DNA of 28,456 nucleotides, taken from contig CDMY01000149.1 of the NCBI GenBank assembly GCA_001179505.1, forward strand, positions 78,919 to 107,374. Reading direction: 5' to 3'. The DNA comes from Vitrella brassicaformis. Its lineage: Eukaryota > Sar > Vitrellaceae. Both the position numbers and the translations under genes were made by a program. Shown one piece after another: positions 19,950 through 28,456 of this stretch. The notes under the pieces are model-generated. The model did no database searches. It was not told the DNA's origin and saw only the letters and a list, made by a program, of their open reading frames with translations. Every line of letters begins with the position of its first letter. Positions within the stretch are counted from its first letter, which is position 1.

Positions 19950-22900
19950 CTAGAGCCAGAGGAGGAAGGCAGCTACAGCTGCAGTACCGAGCACAGCTAT
20001 CTGCATGCGACCTATCTCTGGATTGGCCCCAGATATCTCCAGCGCGTCCAGCTGCTGAGATTTGGACACGGCAGACGAGGCCGATGACGAACACGACGCC
20101 ACTGCGCACGTCACCTGATTGATACCATGCATAGATCGATTGATGGATAGATACCACACCCACGCACGATGAGAAGGAGTGAGACATGAGATGCATGTGA
20201 TTAGTCAGTCGACCCCCATGCCTCCTGACTGACTGACTAGCTGCTGTGCTGTGCTGTGCTGTGTTTGTTGTGCTGTGGTTGCTGCCTTACGGCGAAGTCG
20301 CCTGGTGTGAATGGGTGTGGTGAATCAGCCCGGGCCGATTGTGGTGCTGCAGATGAACTACATGGCCATCCCTGATCCATCAAAGGGCAACCAAGGCCAG
20401 GAAGTACATCGTCCATCCATCAACACATGACATGCATGAGTGGGTGAAGTGAGTGAGTGTATCAATCAGTCAGTCAATCAATCCGATGTGTGAGGTAGGC
20501 TATAGGTAGGTACCTGGACGAAAATGGGTCCAATGGTAGCGTTGAGGGAGACGAGTGCACACCCCTGTAGCCGCACCTCCTTTGCACCCACCGGGACCTC
20601 ATGCCGGATCTTCTGCTGGAACTCAGACATACTCTCGATGTGCGCCATCCAAGTCACAGTGCTGCTCGATGACACCACAGACTTGGGCTGACAGACAACA
20701 AACAGGTGTGGAATTTGTCAGTCAAGGGAACCAACCACAGCACATCCATACAAGGTGGCCTCCTGTGCAAGCGTACGTACGCTGTGTCTGTTGTGTCGCC
20801 GATCGGATCGTCTGTGGTGCTTGGAGCTGCCGCTGTCTGGTGAGGGCAGGAAGTCCTCCTGTTCCTGTGTTGGGTCCACCGAGAGGACAGTGGCGACGGC
20901 CTCACTGCTGTTGCCGAACGGTGTGTCCTGGGGTGGACCCTGCTGATGGGGCTGCCCCTGCGATGGCCGCATGCACTCACACAGCACATCCTGCATGTGG
21001 CCAACACACCAACCAAACACGCAGCAGAAATGAACAGCTAGCTGCACCAATCAGGGTGTAGGAAGGTATGAGTGCCTCCATGCTGGGGCAGGCAGCGGAT
21101 GGCCGGCTTGCTTGCTGACCTTGCTGAATGATGACGGAATGCCATCGTCATCGTCCTTCTCCTCTTCCTTTTTCTTTCCCTCCTCCTCGCTGTCGTGGTC
21201 CCTGCCGACTTTGAGTGTCATGCGATGTCGCCTCCACCTCTTGCGCTTGCGGCCATCGTCCGGACCTTCCTCCTCCTCATCGGTGAGGCCACACTCGGCC
21301 TGGCCGCTGCCATCGATAGGCGCCCTCGTGCACACAAAGTGCCCTCCGTCGATTGTCTTGAGTGTGGTGCACTTGTCAGTCTTGGTGGTCTCGGTGGCCG
21401 GGGCGCAGCACTCCATGTACTCGTCGGTGCACGTAGCCACGCCGCCTATGTCGGTCGACAGACCACCCACAAGCGAAAGGAATCCTGAGGGAGTCACAGT
21501 CGCAACACACAACACAAAACGTGACCAACAGGAACAGCGCAGCGCAGCCAAGGTGTCATTCAGTGAGGGACCACTGACAGACTCACCGCGTGCCACTGGT
21601 GCGATGGCCTGGAATGCTTGGCTCGCTGTCCCTGCCAGACCGCTCAAGCCACTGAGGCCGCCCCCACCCCCACCTCCACCCCCACCCCCATTGGCCAGAC
21701 CGCCCGCTCCGAGACCCCCGAAGAAATCTCGGTCCCGACCACCACCCTAATGAGTTGATTCATGCATGGGACCAATCAGGAAGCCATCGTGTATGCACCT
21801 GGCCTGCCTGCCTAGTGGAGCCCCTGGCCTACCTCGTTGTTCCTCCTGCGTCTTCCCGAGAGGGGCCCTCCACCGCCGAGGGGCCCCCCACCGCCCCGTC
21901 CCCTCCTCTCCGAAGATGAAGACGACGAAGACTCGCCATACGGCGATGCACCTCGAGCTGCACTCCGCCCTTGCTGCGCCTCAGCCTGACACCACACATC
22001 CACGCACACAAGTGCACACATGCTCTCGCCGCTTCTTTGGCAGGCAGAGGGTTTCGTAGGCATCATTCATTCAGGTGCTCACCGAGTCTGGGAATACGAT
22101 TCGTTGTCCCGATGGGAGTGTGAAAGAACCGCTATTGTTGTCTGTTGACGTCTGGGGAGACTGGGCAGTGGCAGGCGGGGCCCCGGGGATCGCAGGAGCG
22201 GGAGAGCCACCGCTGCCACTAGTCCAACCCCCACCGGGCGTGGGTGGATGGACAACCCCACCAACGGGGGCTGAGGGCGAGGCACCCCCACCAACAGGGT
22301 ACTGGGGAGCAGTAGCAGCAGGGGGGGACTGGGGGGCAGCAGCAGGAGGAGGGCGGGCTGCTGCTGCAGGGCTGCTACTCCCACTCTCTCCCCCGGACTC
22401 GTATTGCAGCGCATTGGTGTCGTCCGCATTGTTGCCTCGCGGCCGACGATCCACTGGCTGCAGCGCCTCCGGGGCGGCCGGCCGGCCACTGCCTCTGTCG
22501 TCACTTGCAGCAGCTCTGCTGGTCTCGCCGCCGCTGTTGGTGCGCGTCGGGGGCGGGGGTGGGTCCTCGTCATCCACAGCCTGGCTGCTGCTCATCAGCG
22601 TGGGGCCCGCTGTGTCGAGCGCCTTAGTAAGGGCGTGCTGGGAATCGAGGAGACCACCCGTGCGACACCTATAATCCGGGTATTCGTACGCACCACAACC
22701 CCACATGCGCGGACGCTTTCTTGCAGCCGGGTGGTTGCGTGTTATGTGTGTGTGGGGTTCGCTTACTTGCCCTTGAGTTTGGCCATGGGTCTTGCCGTGT
22801 CGAGTATGAGGTCCCTCAGCTCTGCCGATGAGAGTTTGGGGTTCACGCCCTTGAGCATGGCTGCAGTGCCCGCCGCAAAGGGCGATGCCATCGACGTGCC

Positions 22901-25318
22901 GGACTGAAGACGATAAACACCACTCCGCCAACTAGAAATGATCTCCGTCCCTGTGACAGATGCAATACACACACCCATATCCACCCATTCCCCCGGCTGT
23001 GCAGGAAGCCATTGGTCATGCAATCCTTTGTGTACCTGGTGCGGCCACATCGACATTGGTTCCCCAGTTAGAGAAGGCTGACAAGTCGCCCTCCCGGGTC
23101 ACACTCGTCACGCTCAAGATGTTGGACAGCTCGTAGGCAGCTGATGCGACCGAGACACATGAATGATACAGCAGACATCCGCAGCTCCTCATCTATTCCT
23201 GGTGTGTTGGCTTATGGACCTCTCCCACATACCTGGGTAGTAGGGTGCCGTCAGGGAGGATTGTCCAGTGTTCCCAGCGGATGTGACGAGCAGGCAGTCC
23301 TTCCGCTGGGCGGCCCTCACGGCCTCATAAAGCGCACGCAGGTTCTTCGTACCTGGTGCACGGCGCCAACCAACAAGCAGTGTGTGTACTGGACACCGGG
23401 AGTGGCTTGATCATGTGCTCACCTCCCCAGCTGTTGTTGGTGATTTTGACGCCCATCCTCAGGGCGTAGTCGAGGGCCCGGACCGCATCGGACACGTGGC
23501 CCAAACCATCCTTGTCCTGATGGTGGATTCATGAATCGAGAAACGAGACACAATGCAGAGAGAATCGAGAATCGTCTGTACGACGTCCCTATCCCATCGC
23601 CGACGCAAGTGCTTGCTTACAAGGAACTTGAGTGCCATGACTTTAGCGTTTGGCGAGATGCCAGCGACACCTTCGTGGTTATTCCAGTTGGCTGCGATGG
23701 AACCTGCCGAGTGAGTCCCGTGGCCGTTCTCGTCACGCACATCCGGATTCTCATCAAAGAAGTTCCACTGCATCCACCATGTGACACGTGCAATACAAGC
23801 ACTCAGTTGATTGGATCGCAGAGGCCAGCTTGCCAATTCTTGCTTACGCCGTAGTAGTCATCCACAAAACCTGACGCGAAACAGAAGGACCAGTCGCATA
23901 CATCACGAAGAATGAGTTGACTATGACATGGATGTCTGCATCGCATCACTCACCGTTGCGATCGTCATCGATTCCGTTCCCTGGGATCTCGTCGGGACTG
24001 CCAGTGACAGGGAGCACAGCGGACGCCACAAGTGTGGTGCGCAGATGTGTGTGTAGGTCGGGTCGGGTGGCTCACTTGGTCCAGATGCGATGTTGCAGGT
24101 CAGGATGGTCTACGTCGACTCCCGTGTCGATGATGGCCACTATCACCTCCTCTCTGTTGGCCTCGTTCTCGTTGGCCACACGCCACCGCTCAAATATCTC
24201 CCACGCATTGGTCGCACGAATGTCCACGCCCTCGGGGTTGGCGAGACCCCACTGGCGATCGAAATATGTGTCGTCGGGACGAATGCCTGCACCAAGCAGA
24301 CAAGGAAGGAACGATGATTGACCGATTGGTCGTCTGCAAAGATCCATGGCGCCGCTTGTGGTGTTTGTTTGCTACCGGTGGTGGCTTGGAGGGCCTGGAG
24401 CATGCCCGATTGAGAGGGGTGCGTCCTGTAAGGCAGATGAATGGGTGAGCTGGGCGCAGCGGTGCCGTTGGTTTCTCCAGATAGAGTGGACGGCAGGATG
24501 GGCCCGGACGCACCAGACGGCAGCCCGATCGACACCTCATCTGAGCCATCATCGTCTTCTTCGTCATCCTGCTCGTCATCAAGCCCTCCGTCACCAAGAA
24601 TTGACACCTGCATATCATATGCGAGGACGGCCATCACACAGTGCAGTGCACGGAGTCCCTCCCTCTGCATTCGTGGGATGTGATGTCGTCTCTCCGTACC
24701 AGTTCGTCTTCTTCGGCGAAGTATCCCTGGGCGGAGAGGAGCTCCACCAGGTCTCCTAAATCCTGCCCTTCAGCCAAGTCCACTATCTCAAGATCTGCAC
24801 AACACACACACCAGGACATCCCAGGCAGGTGCAAACGATCACCGCATCGACCGAGTCGACCTGTGTGCCCCCTGTCTGTTGCTGCCGCACTAACCAAGTG
24901 TATCGAGTGCTGTGATTTTGGCCACTCCCATATCTGCCAGCAATTCCCTCGGCTCATGCTGCAGTCGCCGCCGTTCGCGACCATGACCTCCAAGCTCGCC
25001 CTCTGGCGAGTGCCGGTAGCCCACAATCAGCTTCTTTGGCGGTCCAGGGGAGGCACTCCTCGAAGCTGCCAGTGAGTTCAGTGGGAACACAAACGGAGAG
25101 GAATCGATCACAGGCTGTGGTCATTCAGATGGTTTCCTCACCTTTGGGGGGTCGCTGCGCAGCGGGGCCGCCGGCCTCATCCACCGACACTGCAGTAGAA
25201 GGCACCCGTACACACATCAAAGTGCCTCTCCCTCCCTGTGCGGCGTGTGTGTTTCACCTGGCTGTGAGAGAGCGAGCTCGAGGAGCAGTAGTGTGTTCAG
25301 CAGCAGCACAGCCAGCAT
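19950..25318 (-). CDS. Secreted subtilisin-like serine protease with long C-terminal extension
   Basis: Exon 1 (25318-25258) encodes a compact signal peptide (MLAVLLLNTLLLLELALS); its splice in phase 1 and the next joins hold. A propeptide-like region (KKLIVGYRHSPEGE, and ITALDTL joined to DLEIVDLAEG) precedes the S8 domain. The triad is clear: Asp in AIIDTGVDVDHPDL (about 24140), His in ENGHGTHSAGS (about 23720) and Ser in SGTSMASPFAAG (about 22880), with the oxyanion Asn in NNSWGG (about 23430). IPGNGIDDDRNG and YGWNFFDENPDV recall protozoan SUB1-type subtilases. After the domain come Pro/Gly/Ser-rich stretches, an Arg-rich GGGG segment, a run of 11 Gly, a Cys-containing region and an acidic-basic region. 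The last exon ends in a hydrophobic stretch (MQIAVLGTAAVAAFLLWL), possibly a GPI signal or membrane anchor. Exons from 22071 to 20525 join in phase; the final join is less sure, and the C-terminal part could be a separate gene. Confidence 0.85.
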
Positions 25319-25575
25319 TCCGTACGTATCAACTGTACACAGCCGTGCGATGAAAGACAGATGCGATCAACAACACATACACAGACAGACAGACAAAAAA
25401 GCTTCCAGCTGCACACTAGCCTATCGACATGACTGAAAAAGGCGGAATGAGCAAACAACAGGCCCTCCGGGATGAAATCAAGCCCTGCGAGAAAGATGCG
25501 AGATGATCGCTTGTGGCCAAGGGTTTCGCATCCTCGCCGAAGCATCCTCGCCGTCCAAGATCCTTGCCCTCGCCC

Positions 25576-28026
25576 ATGTTTTTGGCGTGGAGCGTGTCGC
25601 TGCTCGTAGCATCTGCCTGGTGTTACTGGTACCTTCTCAGCCGTGGAGCGGTCAGCCGCACCGCACCTCTTTCACACGACTTCCACCGCGTGATCCGCAT
25701 CAACGATGGCGCGGCGCAGAGGGAGGAGGATGCCGATGGAGATCCTTTGTCCGGCGACTTCATCAGCCTTCAGCCGAAAGCGGCGAAGCGCAAGGGATGG
25801 AATGTGATCCACTACCTGCCCGGGTCGGCCTGTGTTGCCCTCTGGCCTAAGGCAAGGAGGGACTCTTCACTCAAGTTCGACCTTCTGGCCACGTTCGAAG
25901 TGCTGCCCGCCCTCAGCGGCACGCCGGGCGCTGTGAGCATCCACCTCACGAGTGAGCCCGGGCACTTTCTGAGGGCGGACACGCAGTCGGCCGGTCGCTA
26001 CATTAAGGGGCACTTCTACGGGAGCAAGTACAAGGCCTATCGGAGTCTCGCAGATGTCAAGGCTCCGCAGAGGACGAGCAGGCTCCACAAAGTAGGTACA
26101 TGGCGCATCAATTCTCGAATGTCATCCGTGGAACAGCCCTCACTGTCTTTCTCTTCTCCCTCTGTTTGGCCCTGCCTTCCTTCCTTGATGCAGGAGGCGT
26201 CCTTCTTCATGCGGGATGTCGACGCGTCTTCGTCATCGGGGGGCGCAAGTGCGTCGAATGAACTGTCCGACGTTGCCTCGGATGAGTCGCCGTCTGACGA
26301 CGAAGAGGCTGCCGCATCCGAAGAGGATGCCACGGTGAAGAGTCCGTCGACGCGGCGTGAGGCACGTACTGTGGTGTTTGAATCTGAGGCCCTGCCCGGC
26401 CTCTACATCCGCTATGGCAACCAGAATCTCCTCAGTCTGACCGAGGTGACGTCCCGAATCGCAACAGTCTCTGGCTCGCCAACATTGCGGCGTCGTCTGC
26501 CGTTCCTTGCCGGTAACGATGAGCTGGCGCGTGTGCCTTTTACCTGGAGGGTATGGCCATCTCGGCTGGTGGTGAGAGGGTACAGTCCCCTGAGTCTCGT
26601 CTCACGCTTCAGCCCACACGACACGCCGTCATTGCGTCCCGAGGACCTCCACATCAAGGCCATATACAGCATCTTCTCCCTTCAAGACAAGTCAGCCCAT
26701 GTGACGCTGTTTGAGAAATTCGTCCATTCGGCCATGTTGACGAGCGTCGCTCTGCCCTCACGGCCCTCGGGCGGACGCGCATCTGTTCCGCCAGTGGATC
26801 CTCCGCTTGAGATCCGGGCACGCATGATCCACATGCAGGGCGACGGGACAGCCAAATCCGAGTCGTGGTAAGGCAAAACACGTCCACGATGAGCAGACAG
26901 CCACGTGCACTCACAAGACGTCCTCTTCTGAGTACCGAAGGTCTGCCCCTCGCCTACCTGGTTCAGGTTTCATGCGATAGCCAGCCAATCGAGGTACTGG
27001 GTGGATGTTGTTCGCGAGAACTTCCACTTCAACAGGAGCGAAGACTCGCATTCCAACGCCACTCAGGCCACATGTGTCATCGGCTGTGATGTCGACATCC
27101 AATTCTACCCGGGATGGCAGACAAAGGTCAAGGAGTGCCTGCAGCAGCACGACATATGCTTCCAAGTGAGCGCACCAGCAGACAGACATCCAGACACAAG
27201 AGCCGGCGAAGCACCCACAGCATTTCGATTGACCCTGTTTCCTCCGAGCAGCGCGAGGCGCCCATCAACACAGGCTTTTTCGCCATGCGGTGTAACGAGC
27301 GGACACTGCACTGGTGGACCAGCGTGCGGGACCATCTCGTCAAAGACCGGAAGGGCCGCTTCAACAAGGTGCGTCGAAAAGGTATTGGCAACACACATGC
27401 GACCTGTACAGGTGCCGTATGTTTTCTGTGTCTCCTTGCAGTGGACTCGCTATGTGTTGACGAGCGCTGAGGACCTCAAGATGAGATGGTCGACATTCAG
27501 CCACCAAGCTATCCTGCGAGGACGGTCTGCTGCAATCAACCACAAATCGACTCCAATGGTACGCACGATCTTCTGTTGTATGGCCCATTTCGCGTACAGG
27601 AGTGCATATTTGCTGCCTGTCGCGTATCAGATCCATCATGCCATCGGCATCAAGTCGCCTGATGCAAAGCTTCATTCGCTGCGGAAAATCAGGGAGAGAT
27701 ACCTCGCCACATCCACGTAAGGACACAAACCACTGACATGACATGTCCACTTTTTTCTGTCTGTCTTGCATCGTGTCTCCCATAGCAACCGATTTGCACG
27801 ATTTGAACGTGCAAGTGGCGGGCTAAGGGGGGCCCTGCGTGCGCTTGGCGCGACAGATGGCGGCGGACAGCCTTCAAGTCCATTTGTGGTTCGTCATCTC
27901 GCACAGGACACATGCAGCATTTCCTTGCGGACAGGACCGGCCAGCCTTTCAGATAGAGCTTATGAGTCAAACGAGTCTTCCAGTGGCAGTGTCGCACTGC
28001 AGTGCGTTCAACGGACACATACATAA
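25576..28026 (+). CDS. Type II membrane glycosyltransferase, nucleotide-sugar type
   Basis: The first in-frame ATG is 25576 and starts a signal anchor (MFLAWSVSLLVASAWCYWYLL), so the protein should face the Golgi or ER lumen. Exons 25576-26091, 26194-26867, 26967-27165 and 27252-27368 join in phase. The catalytic part shows CVIGCDVDIQFYPGW, with DVD as a likely DxD metal site, then REAPINTGFFAMRCNERTLHWW, the invariant 'NTGF.. R' region of nucleotide-diphospho-sugar transferases. The substrate cannot be told. The end is uncertain from 27450 to 27640: two frames look protein-like there, and HHAIGIKSPDAKLHSLRKIRERYL follows. A GTAAGG donor at 27718 joins a last exon (27787-28026) that ends with TAA; without that splice the protein stops at 27720. 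An acidic Ser/Glu linker lies at about 26210-26350. Head-to-head with the subtilase, with 257 bp between starts. Confidence 0.75.
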
Positions 28027-28096
28027 ATGATTGAATCGTCCACGTGCACATACTGTAGGCCGACGGCGATCGTCAGGGCGCCCCCCACGTCGGGCC

Positions 28097-28456
28097 CCGT
28101 CGAGACCTCTGCCTTCCCTCCAGTTCGCTATGGTGGAGGCCTCCTCATCTCAGCGGCCTCACACGAGCGCTCCCTGCCCCCCTTTTGTCAGCCGCTACTC
28201 ATCCGTCGGCCGCCCACTCGGTCAGTCGACACGGACGCGGTGCATATGACGGCACAACTCGGTCATCGCGACGCTGTTTCCATTGTGTGTGTGGTTAGGC
28301 GGGACGAATGTGGCTTTGTATGAGGGCCGGATGCCCTGGACGAAGCAGCACGCCTACCGCACCTCCTACCGTGAGATGTCGTGCAGAACAGCCGTCCCCC
28401 GAACCAGGCACGCCTTGCAACATCATGCAAAGGAGAATGTGCGTGAACGTGTCACG
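28097..28456 (+). repeat. Right arm of the inverted duplication
   Basis: Matches the reverse complement of 661-1027. Bases 28287-28456 are identical to the left arm; differences lie between 28097 and 28286. The window ends inside the repeat, which therefore extends beyond 28456. It begins about 70 bp after the stop of the glycosyltransferase gene. Confidence 0.95.
28331..28456 (+). CDS. Second copy of the WxxQHxYRTxYR protein, 5' part only
   Basis: Same reading frame and same residues as the left-hand gene from its second methionine (MPWTKQHAYRTSYREM and on) to the window edge. The upstream ATG used at 852 on the left is ATC here (28265-28267), so this copy must start at 28331 or by splicing from elsewhere. 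The remainder lies outside the window, so I cannot say whether this copy is intact. Confidence 0.5.
   Translation, partial: MPWTKQHAYRTSYREMSCRTAVPRTRHALQHHAKENVRERVT

Noticed and set aside
20290-20345. Extra subtilase exon on the minus strand rich in His (between GPIFVQ and VTCAVAS)
   Set aside because: It has acceptable borders, but inclusion breaks the phase of the last exon; direct joining keeps it.
22071-22931. Long antisense frames opposite the subtilase Pro/Gly-rich exon
   Set aside because: GC-rich low-complexity coding sequence opens the other frames. Only the minus-strand frame splices to the protease domain in phase.
661-28456. A 27-kb transposon with the inverted copies as terminal repeats
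   Set aside because: The block holds ordinary housekeeping genes, no transposase or integrase is present, and the repeats contain coding sequence and extend outside the window.

Overview
This is nuclear DNA of an intron-rich, gene-dense eukaryote. Almost every gene is split by short GT-AG introns, mostly 43-150 nt. Nuclear genes carry plastid-type presequences (signal peptide followed by a basic region with an alanine-phenylalanine motif), and one gene is a Tab2-family photosystem I translation factor. Together these point to a photosynthetic protist with a complex plastid. A chromerid alveolate such as Vitrella fits well, but that assignment is inference.

Layout, left to right: (i) 76-852 (-), an unrecognised protein with an internal WxxQHxYRTxYR repeat; its 5' half and upstream flank recur in inverted orientation at the right edge (28097-28456). 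(ii) 1113-2690 (+), an 11-exon SLC25 carrier of the S-adenosylmethionine type with a predicted plastid presequence. (iii) 2691-5550, about 2.9 kb with no gene I can support, holding a hairpin followed by a T-run. (iv) 5551-7683 (+), a P-loop NTPase plus PD-(D/E)xK-like nuclease resembling Crinkler/RHS-type proteins, with a reading-frame break. (v) 9157-7788 (-), a Rab GTPase. (vi) 11048-9112 (-), a kelch-repeat protein, divergent from (vii) 11329-12631 (+), ribosomal protein uL30/L7. (viii) 15566-12749 (-), cysteinyl-tRNA synthetase with a plastid-type presequence, divergent from (ix) 15804-19625 (+), the Tab2 homologue; a 23-bp inverted repeat lies between their starts. (x) 25318-19950 (-), a secreted subtilisin-like protease with long low-complexity C-terminal regions, divergent from (xi) 25576-28026 (+), a type II membrane glycosyltransferase. 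(xii) The second copy of the first gene starts near 28331 and runs off the window.

Three genes (SAM carrier, CysRS, Tab2) are predicted to act in the plastid, supplying methyl donor, charged tRNA-Cys and a translation factor. They are interleaved with ordinary cytosolic and secretory genes, so this is not an operon. Most neighbours are head-to-head with 240-280 bp between start codons, or tail-to-tail with about 100-330 bp between stops.

Exon models were built by eye from splice consensus, reading phase and protein-family continuity. For the SAM carrier, Rab, L7 and Tab2 the summed exon lengths are exact multiples of three (326, 258, 252 and 612 residues), which supports those models. The kelch gene, the subtilase C-terminus and the glycosyltransferase C-terminus are less certain.
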